Positions 44,991 through 53,458 of a DNA stretch of 64,000 nucleotides are shown here, one piece after another. Numbering within the stretch: the stretch's first letter is position 1; each line of letters starts with the position of its first letter. The notes under the pieces were generated by a model. That model was not told where the DNA came from. It searched no databases and saw nothing but the letters and a program-made list of their open reading frames with translations. The position numbers were made by a program, and so were the translations under genes. The stretch comes from an uncultured Pseudomonadales bacterium (GTDB taxonomy: Bacteria > Pseudomonadota > Gammaproteobacteria > Pseudomonadales > Pseudohongiellaceae): contig CALSUH010000007.1 of the NCBI GenBank assembly GCA_943789485.1, forward strand, positions 62,001 to 126,000, given 5' to 3'.

Positions 44991-46961
44991 TCAAGGCCCG
45001 TAACTGTAAACCCTCAACCGTCCCGGCACATCTGAACCTGCGATCGCCACAACCAGATACTGGACGCCGTCGATAGCGTAAGTCATTGGGCTTCCGGTCT
45101 GTTGCGCTGGCATGGATAGGCTGCCTAGTTGCTTGCCGGTAAGTTTGTCATAGGCTCGCAGCAAGGCTTCTTGCTCGCCATCAGCATTTGTATAACTGCC
45201 ACCGTCGCCGGCTATCACAAGTGTTTTGGTAACCAGGACACCTACACGCCCCGCTTGTCCGGTAGGTGGAATATCGAGCCCGGCCAGTGCAGGATGATTG
45301 CGAATAGAATCCGGCGTCTCACCATGCACAACATCCCAAAGCTTTTCACCCTCGTTCAAGTCCAATGCCACGATCTGTCCATAAGGTGGTTTGATTAATG
45401 GCAAACCCTCCACACTCAATCGCGGCGCAGTTCTCAATTGCAGATTAATATAGTCCATGTCGGAGCGCTCGGGACGACTGCTCATAGACATTCGGCCCAC
45501 ATCTGACTTGCTAAAAATATACATGAAGCCGGTTTCAGGATCGACTGCGCCTCCTGGCCAGTTGGCTCCTCCGGTTTGCGAGGGCATGAACAGCGTGCCG
45601 AACGTACCGTCGTCGGCCTCCGCCAGAGACGGAGGCATATAGATCTCGCCATAACGGTACTGAGAGAGTATCTCTCGTGCCTTGGTTTTCAACTGCGGCG
45701 TAAAATCAATTAATTCATCGTCGCTGAGCCCTTGGCGAGCGAACGGTGGAGGTTTTACAGGAATTGGCTGAGTAGGAGAAAGTCGTTCACCGGGAATATC
45801 GGATGGAGGCACCGGTACTTCCTCGATCTCAAACAGAGGCTCTCCAGTCGCCCGGTCGAACACGAAGGTGTAACCCTGTTTTACTGTTTGCACCAGAGCA
45901 GCGCTGGTTTGCCCATTAATAGTTAGATTAAGGAGCATTGGCGCAGAGGGAATATCCCAATCCCACACGTCATGATGTGTAGTCTGAAAATGCCATTTTC
46001 TCTCACCGCTTGTGAGATCGAGTGCAACTATACTGTTGGTGAATAGATTGTCTCCGTGCCGATGACCGCCATAAGAATCCCCGGTAGCAGTTTCGGTAGG
46101 CAGGTACACCGTATTTAGCGCAGCATCGATTGTCATCTGTGCCCAAGAGCCGCCATAGCCCGTATAGGACCAGGAGTTATTCAGCCAGGTATCATTGCCG
46201 TACTCACCGGCCTCGGGAATAGCATGAAAGATCCAGAGTCGATTGCCAGTGCGCGCGTCGTAGCCGCGAACATGGCCTTTTGGCTTTTCCCGGCTAGTTG
46301 GCATCCTGCCCGCACGGAACGCCGAACCGATAACGATAACGCCATTGGCAACGATAGGTGCGGCATGGAGTCCTACTTCACCTGTTATGAGGTTCAAGTC
46401 CTGATCGAACTCCTGTTTTAAATCTACAATGCCATCGATTCCAAAGTTCTCGATGCGTTCTCCGCTCGCCGCATCCAGCGCAATCATCTGGTAACCGGGT
46501 GTTACATAAATGATACGTCCCCTGTCGCTGCCATCATCCCACCATGCCAGTCCGCGACCTGACAGCCGGCGGGGAGCATTCGACGCACGCTCTCCTTCAT
46601 CGAGACGGGACATCCAGAGAATCTCTCCGCTCGAAGCATCCAAAGCAACAACAGCTCGCCTGTTTCCAGCAGTGGTATAGATAGTTCGATTGACCATTAA
46701 GGGTGTTGATTGAAAATTAAACTCTGGACTAGGGCCAAAGCTACTCGTGTCGAATTCCCACGCAACCTCTAACTGGTTAAAGTTTTCACCAGTGATAGTG
46801 TCCAGCGGAGAATAACGGGTGCTGGCCAAGTCGCCGCCATAAGTACGCCATTCCTGATCTTGGGCTTGAGACTGTTTGAGTGTGGTTATTGATAAGAAAA
46901 TGATTGAGAAAGCAGTTAGCTGCATACGCTTTTTTTGGAAGGTGCTGCGGGTGATTAGCAT
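44991..46961 (-). CDS. PQQ-dependent dehydrogenase (quinoprotein)
   Basis: 656 residues. Start at 46961 (MLITRSTFQKKRMQLTAF) or the internal ATG at codon 13; either gives a signal peptide ending SQAQDQEW. The eight-bladed propeller starts YGGDLASTRYSPLDTITGEN and contains tryptophan-docking motifs such as ALDASSGEILW, ALDLTSGERKWHFQ, FDRATGEPLF and ALDLNEGEKLWDV. RGLAWWDDGSDRGRIIYVTPG is typical of the soluble domain of glucose/quinate-type quinoproteins. It lacks the vicinal Cys-Cys pair of methanol dehydrogenases and a heme-c domain. It oxidises an alcohol or sugar in the periplasm; the neighbouring cytochrome c protein may accept or relay electrons. Confidence 0.92.
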   Translation of the reverse strand: MLITRSTFQKKRMQLTAFSIIFLSITTLKQSQAQDQEWRTYGGDLASTRYSPLDTITGENFNQLEVAWEFDTSSFGPSPEFNFQSTPLMVNRTIYTTAGNRRAVVALDASSGEILWMSRLDEGERASNAPRRLSGRGLAWWDDGSDRGRIIYVTPGYQMIALDAASGERIENFGIDGIVDLKQEFDQDLNLITGEVGLHAAPIVANGVIVIGSAFRAGRMPTSREKPKGHVRGYDARTGNRLWIFHAIPEAGEYGNDTWLNNSWSYTGYGGSWAQMTIDAALNTVYLPTETATGDSYGGHRHGDNLFTNSIVALDLTSGERKWHFQTTHHDVWDWDIPSAPMLLNLTINGQTSAALVQTVKQGYTFVFDRATGEPLFEIEEVPVPPSDIPGERLSPTQPIPVKPPPFARQGLSDDELIDFTPQLKTKAREILSQYRYGEIYMPPSLAEADDGTFGTLFMPSQTGGANWPGGAVDPETGFMYIFSKSDVGRMSMSSRPERSDMDYINLQLRTAPRLSVEGLPLIKPPYGQIVALDLNEGEKLWDVVHGETPDSIRNHPALAGLDIPPTGQAGRVGVLVTKTLVIAGDGGSYTNADGEQEALLRAYDKLTGKQLGSLSMPAQQTGSPMTYAIDGVQYLVVAIAGSDVPGRLRVYSYGP

Positions 46962-46984
46962 GAATTACTCTCTCAATATTGCTG

Positions 46985-47019
46985 AAAAAAGTTCCGAGCA
47001 GCTTGCAGCAGCTCGGAAC
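46985..47019 (-). terminator. Strong intrinsic terminator after the cytochrome c/copper protein gene
   Basis: On the minus strand GTTCCGAGC (complement of 47011-47019) pairs with GCTCGGAAC (complement of 46991-46999), extended inward by a GC pair after one A-A mismatch, followed at once by TTTTTT (complement of 46985-46990). It separates the cytochrome/monooxygenase gene from the PQQ dehydrogenase, so these two are likely transcribed separately. Confidence 0.85.
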
Positions 47020-47111
47020 TTAACGCGATTGTTCAACGATTTCTTCGCGTGTTTGCGCCTCTGCCCGGCGCTATTAGCCCTCTTTGACGAGTGACCAAGA
47101 TTGCGTGCTAT

Positions 47112-48449
47112 TCAGTCACTGCCTGCGAGAGAACGTTGCTGCTTCACTTCTCTCTCGGCAACCATTTTTTCATAGCCTTCATCGTCTAGGTGTGTAACAG
47201 CAATCCAGGCGTGAGTCATTTCATCGCCGGTGCGGCTGCCGCCCACAACCCACATATCAGGGTCCGGGTTGTTGGGGTTGTCCGCTGTGTTGTCATACCA
47301 CTGCTTCAGCACCAGAACCGCACCTGCTGGCAGCAGCGGTGCTACATCGGGGTCGTAGATATGATTGTGATGCCAAGTAGCACTCCATTTGGAGATTTGG
47401 CTGACCGGCACAGTACGTCCGGTTTCTGGATAGAAAATCTCCAGCGAGGCGGCATTCATGCGCAGGTGACCATGGGGCTGGAAACTATCGATACGCACCG
47501 GATGATCAAAGGTGTGGAAGCCCTGAGTCATTTGATAGCCGTTGGGTGGAATCACAAGATCCCCCTGTTGCTCTATCCGGTAGTTCGTCAGGTCCTGCCG
47601 ATAAACGCCTTCCTGCTCACCGAATTCTTCGTCATGGAACCACAGGCCGATTTCAACCACGTTGTCCTCGATCATCTCGCCCTTGGCAGTTGCACCGACG
47701 CCACCGGGGAAATTATGGATATTCCATTGTATTTGAGCCCCGGAAGGCAGGGTCCTACAGACATCGCCTGGCACTTTCTCACCCCATTTGCCCATGGCGT
47801 ATTCGGTGAGCATGCCATTTCGGCGAAGCTCACCGTATTCATCTTCGATAAAGATGATGGAATTTGCGTGATGGACTACCGCCGCTGCATCTCCGCGAGG
47901 CTTCACCTGAACTGCCTTAATGCAGCGCTCTGCAACTGCCGCTGTTACTCTGGGGTCAACAATCTCTCTTATCCACAGGTCATTACCATTAGCAGGGACA
48001 TCATAAGAGGATGAAGGCACGATCAGGTCCGGTGCGCCAAGTTCGGCTTCGAAGTTCCATTGGCTTGGAGTTTTAACCTGAGCAACAGGTGGGTTCACGT
48101 CAAGATCACCTCGAGGGGAGCCAGCATTCACCCAGGCCACAATAGTATCGATATCATCTTGCTGCATGCGCCAGTCGCCGACTAGATTCTGAATACCAAT
48201 GCCGTGATCATAGGCGTAGGGCGGCATTTCACGGTTAGCTACCTTGAGTTGGATAAGCGGAGCCCAAGGGCGCACCTGTTCAAAATTAGTGAGCTGCATG
48301 GGGCCAATGCCGCCTTCTTGGTGACATACCACGCAATTCTCATTGATGATTTGGGCGACATGCTCGTTGTAGGTGAACGGCTCTTGAGCGAATACGCCCT
48401 GAACCCCAAGCAGTGCAGCAACCGCGACGAGTAATTTGCTAAGTTTCAT
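47112..48449 (-). CDS. Cytochrome c fused to PHM-like dicopper monooxygenase domain
   Basis: 445 residues with a signal peptide (VAVAALLGVQGVFAQ). Residues 24-110 are a c-type heme domain with C39-V-V-C42-H43 and a likely Met75 axial ligand (NREMPPY). The remainder matches the type II ascorbate-dependent copper monooxygenase fold: H193-H194 (VVHHANSI) and H245 (WNIHNFPGG) suit the CuH site, and H326-G-H328 (FQPHGHLRM) with M411 (TGDEMTHAW) suit the CuM site. In peptidylglycine monooxygenase these six ligands hydroxylate the alpha carbon of a C-terminal glycine. Here the heme domain may deliver electrons in place of ascorbate. PAL-like genes on both sides suggest a paired hydroxylase/lyase. 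Substrate unknown. Confidence 0.82.
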   Translation of the reverse strand: MKLSKLLVAVAALLGVQGVFAQEPFTYNEHVAQIINENCVVCHQEGGIGPMQLTNFEQVRPWAPLIQLKVANREMPPYAYDHGIGIQNLVGDWRMQQDDIDTIVAWVNAGSPRGDLDVNPPVAQVKTPSQWNFEAELGAPDLIVPSSSYDVPANGNDLWIREIVDPRVTAAVAERCIKAVQVKPRGDAAAVVHHANSIIFIEDEYGELRRNGMLTEYAMGKWGEKVPGDVCRTLPSGAQIQWNIHNFPGGVGATAKGEMIEDNVVEIGLWFHDEEFGEQEGVYRQDLTNYRIEQQGDLVIPPNGYQMTQGFHTFDHPVRIDSFQPHGHLRMNAASLEIFYPETGRTVPVSQISKWSATWHHNHIYDPDVAPLLPAGAVLVLKQWYDNTADNPNNPDPDMWVVGGSRTGDEMTHAWIAVTHLDDEGYEKMVAEREVKQQRSLAGSD

Positions 48450-48631
48450 ATGCTTTACCTCTCCAATGTGCTTAATTCGCTGGACTTAGTTTGCAGCTCA
48501 ATAGCATAACCCATTTTCAACTAGAATCCGCAAGACAAGTCCGGGACATGTCGGCACTATTTTGTCCAAAATACTGGATAATTCCCAGTTTCTAAGATAT
48601 TTTTTCGATTCCATAACTACGATGCTCACTC
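48450..48631. promoter_or_regulatory. Divergent promoter region with GACATGTC palindrome
   Basis: These 180 bases must hold promoters for the cytochrome/monooxygenase gene (minus) and the PAL-like gene (plus). An 8-bp palindrome GACATGTC sits at 48545-48552 in the sequence CCGGGACATGTCGGCAC, close to the centre, and could be an operator. I could not assign -35/-10 boxes with confidence. The divergent arrangement suggests co-regulation of the two genes. Confidence 0.3.
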
Positions 48632-49690
48632 ATGCAAACAACAAAAATTCTTGCTCTACTGTCGGTATCACTATTCATTATAGATTCAGGGGTTCACAGC
48701 CGCGCTCAATCCCCTTCAACGTCAGGAATAGTTCACGGCGTGCGCAACGATCTGCCTCAGCCCTATGAGACACTACGCAGTTGGGGCGAATTACCAGAAG
48801 GGTCGAAATGGGCTGCTGTCACTGCCGTGGAACCGTCTCCCGATGGGCAGTTCATCTATGTCATACACCGCTGCATTGACAACTCTTGTGAGGGTCGCAG
48901 CGAAGATCCAATTCTCAAATATGACTATGACGGCAATTTGCTGGATTCTTTTGGTGCAGGGCTGTTTGTTTTCCCCCATGGCGCTTCGGTGGATTATGAA
49001 GGCAATCTGTGGGTCACCGATGCTCGCAGTAACGGTAGCATTGGACATCAGGTTTTCAAATTCAGTTCCGAGGGTAATATTTTGATGACAATCGGGCAAC
49101 AAGGGCAAGGCGGCTCAACACCGGGACTACTGTTCAACCCTAATGACGTTGTTGTTGACCCTGACGACGGCGACATCTTTATAGCGGAAAGCCACCGAGG
49201 CGGGAGAAATAACCGAATTGTGCATTATTCGTCTGAGGGAAGGTTCATTAAACAATGGGGAAGCAAAGGATCAGGGCAAGGAGAGTTCAGCGAACCCCAT
49301 AGCATAGCAATGGATTCCCGGGGACGATTGTTTGTTGGCGATAGAGACAACAATCGCATTCAGATTTTTAGTCAGGATGGGGATTTTATCGACGAATGGA
49401 GACAGTTCGGCCGCCCCAGCGGTATTTTTATTACTCCAGATGACCAAATTTATGTAGCCGACTCGGAATCCGGACCCGACACAGGTGCAGGTGAATTAAC
49501 GGGAATAAGAAAGGGTATCCGCATCGGTTCTGCCGTTGACGGCACAGTCACTGCATTCATTGAAGATTTGGAACCGCTGCGGGACGATCACTCAGGCGCC
49601 GAAGGTGTTGGCGTGGATGCTAATGGAAATGTTTACGGTGCGGTGGTCAGACGACAGATGTTAGAGCGTCATGTGCTGCGATCAAATTAA
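48632..49690 (+). CDS. Secreted NHL propeller, PAL-like (second copy)
   Basis: 352 residues; signal peptide ILALLSVSLFIIDSGVHSRA. It is a clear paralogue of the protein at 41148: FVFPHGASVDYEGNLWVTDA, GHQVFKFSSEGNILMTIG, FSEPHSIAMDSRGRLFVGDR and NNRIQIFSQDG align blade by blade. The two PAL-type histidines (FPHG, EPHS) are kept. The Tyr654 equivalent reads ESHRGG, and the third His position reads GAEGVGV, so the same Tyr-to-His and His-to-Glu changes occur as in the first copy. It is divergent to the heme/copper monooxygenase gene, making a hydroxylase/lyase pair plausible. Exact chemistry unproven. Confidence 0.83.
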   Translation: MQTTKILALLSVSLFIIDSGVHSRAQSPSTSGIVHGVRNDLPQPYETLRSWGELPEGSKWAAVTAVEPSPDGQFIYVIHRCIDNSCEGRSEDPILKYDYDGNLLDSFGAGLFVFPHGASVDYEGNLWVTDARSNGSIGHQVFKFSSEGNILMTIGQQGQGGSTPGLLFNPNDVVVDPDDGDIFIAESHRGGRNNRIVHYSSEGRFIKQWGSKGSGQGEFSEPHSIAMDSRGRLFVGDRDNNRIQIFSQDGDFIDEWRQFGRPSGIFITPDDQIYVADSESGPDTGAGELTGIRKGIRIGSAVDGTVTAFIEDLEPLRDDHSGAEGVGVDANGNVYGAVVRRQMLERHVLRSN

Positions 49691-49811
49691 GATCTAGTGC
49701 CTGCTACCGAATCCTCATCCACAGCACGATCTAATTCTGGTTTCGAAGAAGGTACTCGAATTAGGAATGCCGGAGATGATCGAACTACTCTGCTTATTTT
49801 ATTCCCAATTA
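49691..49811 (+). pseudogene. Fragment of a third PAL-like gene
   Basis: Directly after the stop of the PAL-like gene a frame reads DLVPATESSSTARSNSGFEE and GTRIRNAGDDRTTLLIL. This aligns with LLYVADSSSSNTAQSNPGFEE and GIRVGNVRDGRVMLFLQ of the copy at 41148, not with the copy it follows. It is therefore debris of a third family member, probably left by recombination or deletion of a tandem array. Confidence 0.7.
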
Positions 49812-49902
49812 ATGATAAAAAAGGACGTTACGAGAAAGCATTACAAGCAGCAGCACGCATCAATTCAGCCCCTTTTAAATCCCACTGTCATAGAGTTCAT
49901 AC

Positions 49903-50898
49903 ATGAAAACAAAAAAAGCACTAACTCTACTGCTGTACTCATTATCTGTCTTGTTCTCAGCTGCGCAGGCAGCAGAACCGGCCAAGGTCATTGCCACCCG
50001 TCTTGGTGATGGCCCTATCATCACGCCTGAAATGGATGCTCGAATGGGCGGCAATATTCAGGGGCCTTCGTTGATTAAGGTACCTGATTGGGTAGAGAAT
50101 CCGCTTGGCAACTACTACCTGTATTTTGCTGATCACCGCGGCACTTACATGCGTATGGCCTACGCCGATGAAGTTACTGGTCCGTGGACCGTCTATTCAC
50201 CAGGCTCACTAAGACTCGAAAACTCCTTCTTTCCCACTACCTGCCCACCCTGCTCACTTGCACCAGGGCGGACCGCGCCGCTGTATGCACATATCGCCTC
50301 ACCCGACGTGCACGTGCGTGAAGATCTTCAACAAATAGTGATGTACTACCATGGACGAGGTGAAGGCAGACAATTCACACGTGCAGCTGTGTCTAAAGAC
50401 GGTATTCATTTCGAAGGCAGAGAAGACGAGCTAGGCCCACACTACTTTCGCGTGATTGAACACGATGATTACTTCTACGCCATGAGCATGCCTGGCTTCC
50501 TGCATCGCTCGCCCGATGGCTTATCTAAATTCGAAGCAGGCCCTCGGTTTTTCAATGCCGACATGCGGCACTCGGCCCTATTGATCCGTGACAATCGCCT
50601 CTATGTATTTTACTCCCAGGCTGGAGAACAACCGGAACGAATTCTACTTTCCACCATTGAATTAACAGATAATTGGCTGGAGTGGACGGCGACTGATCCA
50701 GTAGAAGTGCTTCGCCCCGAATTTGGCTACGAGGGCGCTGACCTGCCAAACGAACTATCCAGAAGAGGTTATATCGATGTGCGAGTGCACCAGCTTCGTG
50801 ACCCGGCCATCTATCAAGAAGGTGATAAAAGCTATTTGCTTTATTCAGTTGCGGGTGAGAGCGGCATCGCCATCAGTGAAATTAGTTTCACTGATTAA
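49903..50898 (+). CDS. Exported propeller-type protein (glycosyl hydrolase 43/32-like fold)
   Basis: 331 residues with a signal peptide (LLYSLSVLFSAAQA). Repeated blades such as GNYYLYFADHRGTYMRMAYAD, VMYYHGRGEGRQFTRAAVSKDG, LYVFYSQAGEQPERILLST and DPAIYQEGDKSYLLYSVAGE look like the five-bladed propeller of GH43/GH32-type proteins, with SPDVHVRED and a central HSALLIRD strand. The catalytic acids of those families are not convincingly present, so it may be a sugar-binding or non-catalytic propeller. One Cys pair, TTCPPCS, resembles a redox-type CxxC. It begins after the PAL-like fragment and could belong to the same accessory set. Confidence 0.7.
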   Translation: MKTKKALTLLLYSLSVLFSAAQAAEPAKVIATRLGDGPIITPEMDARMGGNIQGPSLIKVPDWVENPLGNYYLYFADHRGTYMRMAYADEVTGPWTVYSPGSLRLENSFFPTTCPPCSLAPGRTAPLYAHIASPDVHVREDLQQIVMYYHGRGEGRQFTRAAVSKDGIHFEGREDELGPHYFRVIEHDDYFYAMSMPGFLHRSPDGLSKFEAGPRFFNADMRHSALLIRDNRLYVFYSQAGEQPERILLSTIELTDNWLEWTATDPVEVLRPEFGYEGADLPNELSRRGYIDVRVHQLRDPAIYQEGDKSYLLYSVAGESGIAISEISFTD

Positions 50899-50981
50899 TA
50901 ACTGATGTCGACTGAAATATTTTTTAAGCGCCGCTTTCTTCTCATCACTCAGTAAAATTCAACAATAAAAATGGAGACCCC

Positions 50982-52268
50982 ATGAACTCTCGCCACTACC
51001 TTTCGACTCTGATTACGCTGATGCTGCTGTGGTTTCCCTTCATAAATACTCACGCACAAACCACGCTATCACCCAGCGATCATTGTCGGAATTTTTCGGC
51101 GGATGCAATTGTAAGCTTTGCTGATCAAGACCTGGCCGAAGTCGTAAACGATGCGCTGGGATTGGATTCGCAGGCTCCACTGACCTGTGGACAAGCAGCC
51201 GAGTTAGAGCAACTGATTGTGGGGACTACGATTGAGCGCGTAGTTTATGGCGGCACCTTACGACCCTCGCCAGAAAAACCTTTCGAGAGTCTGGAGGGCA
51301 TCCAAAACCTTACAGGTTTAACCAGGCTCAACCTAATTAATCGCCTCATTACTGACATTAGCCCAATTCGCACTTTGTCTAATCTCGTTAATTTGAACTT
51401 ACACACTAACTGGTTCAGCGACCTTAGCCCCGTGAGTGAATTGACCAATCTCGAACAGCTTGTCGTTAGTGAAAACCCAATCTTCGATATTAGCCCACTG
51501 GCGGGACTCACCAAACTACGAAGGCTCCATGTACATGGTCTGTACCCCCGTCAACTTCAGCATTATCTCGATATGGATGACGGACGCGATCCCAACGTAG
51601 TGTTCAATGGCATTACTGACATTAGCCCGCTTGCAGGGCTTACCGAAATGCGCCTGTTGCGCATTCACCTCAATGCCATATCCGATATTGGTCCTCTTGC
51701 TCATCTCACCAAACTCACTCATCTGCGAATTTATGAAAGTGAAATTAAAGACATCAGTCCTCTCGCGAACCTAAATGAACTGACCTTGTTGTGGGCCAAT
51801 AACAACCAGATAGAAGACATAAGTGCACTAAGTGGTAAGCCCGCCTTGGTGCAACTTAGCCTGAATGACAACGCCATTGCCGACGTTAGCGCCCTTCAGG
51901 ACTTGATCAACTTGAGGTATCTGTTTCTCAGCAATAACAACATTGATGACATAGCGCCTCTAAGAAGACTCCACGCACTGCAAGTCCTGCGTCTCGAGAA
52001 TAATGACATCACCGATGTGAGCGCCCTCGCCGGACTCAATCGGCTTGAAGAATTGAGCCTGGCTCAGAACTGGTCCCTGTATAATGTTCAACCACTGCTG
52101 CTGAATGAGGGTATTGGTGAGGGCGACGAAATCGACCTCCGCTTCACCTATGTGCCCTGCTCCGACATGAACGCTTTTGCCAACTTGGGAGTCAATTTGC
52201 TCAGAGTCACCTCGATAAATGGCTCAGCCTGCGATGGCCGAAGACTAGAAGACGATCAAAATTTCTAA
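50982..52268 (+). CDS. Secreted leucine-rich repeat protein (internalin-type)
   Basis: 428 residues with a signal peptide (TLITLMLLWFPFINTHAQ) and a short N-terminal cap (LSPSDHCRNFSADAIVSFAD..LTCGQAAELEQL) holding two cysteines. Then come about 11 repeats of roughly 22 residues, each of the form I.DISPLA.LT.L..L..., e.g. GITDISPLAGLTEMRLLRIH and NNIDDIAPLRRLHALQVLRL. A C-terminal cap (IGEGDEIDLRFTYVPCSDMNAF) contains a further Cys pair. Such proteins bind other proteins or glycans at the cell surface; there is no visible anchor. A paralogue follows at 52386. Confidence 0.9.
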   Translation: MNSRHYLSTLITLMLLWFPFINTHAQTTLSPSDHCRNFSADAIVSFADQDLAEVVNDALGLDSQAPLTCGQAAELEQLIVGTTIERVVYGGTLRPSPEKPFESLEGIQNLTGLTRLNLINRLITDISPIRTLSNLVNLNLHTNWFSDLSPVSELTNLEQLVVSENPIFDISPLAGLTKLRRLHVHGLYPRQLQHYLDMDDGRDPNVVFNGITDISPLAGLTEMRLLRIHLNAISDIGPLAHLTKLTHLRIYESEIKDISPLANLNELTLLWANNNQIEDISALSGKPALVQLSLNDNAIADVSALQDLINLRYLFLSNNNIDDIAPLRRLHALQVLRLENNDITDVSALAGLNRLEELSLAQNWSLYNVQPLLLNEGIGEGDEIDLRFTYVPCSDMNAFANLGVNLLRVTSINGSACDGRRLEDDQNF

Positions 52269-52285
52269 ACATATCCAATTAACCA

Positions 52286-52308
52286 GAGTTTGAGATAACC
52301 CCAAACTC
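52286..52308. terminator. Hairpin between the two LRR genes
   Basis: GAGTTTG (52286-52292) and CAAACTC (52302-52308) pair perfectly across a 9-base loop, 18 bases after the first LRR stop. No T run follows, so termination would be weak; it may be an RNA-stabilising hairpin. Confidence 0.4.
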
Positions 52309-52385
52309 AAATGACAAAATAGTGCGTTCGTATTTATTCTGATTTGCGGTACTAAAGCGTTAGAATTTAAACAAGGAACATTGAA

Positions 52386-53450
52386 ATGAAGCACCTTACT
52401 ATAAACTTGTCTTTAACCGCGCTGTCGCTTGTACTTTGCTCTGGGGCTTGGGCTCAACAAATTCTGCAGCCATCTGACAACTGCCTAGATCATAACGCTT
52501 CTGACATAGTGACCTTTGCAGACGCCGTGCTGGAAAATGAGGTGCGTGAAGCTTTGTCACTATCACCACAAAACACGCTTAGCTGCAGTCAAGCCGCGCA
52601 GCTAAAAAATCTGGATGCTTCTGGCGTAGGTGCGAGACGATCAGTTTCAGGATCTCCAGAATGGAGAGACCCTGAACACCTGTTTCATGACCTCTCCGGA
52701 ATACAGAACCTTACAGGTCTAACCGACCTCGCTCTCCGAAACCGCGGCCTCTCTGACATTAGTCCACTGGCCGGGCTTACGGAATTGATAAACCTAAACC
52801 TACACACCAATTGGATTTCTGACATCAGCCCTTTGCGTGACATGACTAAGTTGATCAGATTGCGTATCGCCGAGAATCCCTTGACCGATATCAGCGCCCT
52901 GGGCGAACTTACTGAACTGAGAGTGCTTCGAATGCATCGTCACGGCAACTTCATCGGCGGACAGAACCCCAGGACGCATATGGGAGCGACAGGATTGCTA
53001 TTTACTAATGCCGTTACCGACATTAGTCCATTAGCAAAACTTACCAAGCTGGTGGACCTTAATATTCATACTCAGGATATAAGCGACCTGACGCCGTTGC
53101 GTGGCCTGACATCTCTGATCGAACTGCGACTAGCGGCTAACTCGTTCACTGATCTCAGCCCACTACGCGGACTCAATACCTTGCAGTTCCTCGAGCTTAC
53201 CGGCAACAACATAAGCGATATAACTCCACTTAGTGGACTTACAAACCTGATGCAGCTCGATCTTCGATTCAATCCCGAGCTAAGCAATATACAGGCACTA
53301 TTTGAAAATCCAGGCATTGGCGCTGGAGATATTGTCGAGCTAAGACATACCAACGTGTCATGCACAGATCAGGCGCTACTGGCAGAAAAAGGAGTGGAGG
53401 TGCGCACCGAACTATTCTCTTCTTGCGCCACAGCCACCAGACAACGATAA
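52386..53450 (+). CDS. Secreted leucine-rich repeat protein (paralogue)
   Basis: 354 residues. Signal peptide MKHLTINLSLTALSLVLCSG, cap with QPSDNCLDHNASDIVTFAD and LSCSQAAQLKNL, then about eight 22-residue repeats (RGLSDISPLAGLTELINLNL, NNISDITPLSGLTNLMQLDL), and a C-terminal cap NPGIGAGDIVELRHTNVSCT. It shares cap and repeat layout with the gene at 50982 but has fewer repeats, consistent with repeat gain or loss. Its 5' and 3' ends match the fossil at 43747, and its 5' end matches the fossil at 53459. AAGGAACATTGAA precedes the ATG. Confidence 0.9.
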   Translation: MKHLTINLSLTALSLVLCSGAWAQQILQPSDNCLDHNASDIVTFADAVLENEVREALSLSPQNTLSCSQAAQLKNLDASGVGARRSVSGSPEWRDPEHLFHDLSGIQNLTGLTDLALRNRGLSDISPLAGLTELINLNLHTNWISDISPLRDMTKLIRLRIAENPLTDISALGELTELRVLRMHRHGNFIGGQNPRTHMGATGLLFTNAVTDISPLAKLTKLVDLNIHTQDISDLTPLRGLTSLIELRLAANSFTDLSPLRGLNTLQFLELTGNNISDITPLSGLTNLMQLDLRFNPELSNIQALFENPGIGAGDIVELRHTNVSCTDQALLAEKGVEVRTELFSSCATATRQR

Positions 53451-53458
53451 GAACTAGC

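Noticed and set aside
47190-48014. A 274-codon plus-strand frame inside the cytochrome/monooxygenase gene
   Set aside because: It is antisense to a well-supported coding sequence with intact heme and copper motifs and has no coding character of its own.
50982-53450. LRR genes as eukaryotic contamination
   Set aside because: Both have bacterial signal peptides, ribosome sites and internalin-type 22-residue repeats.
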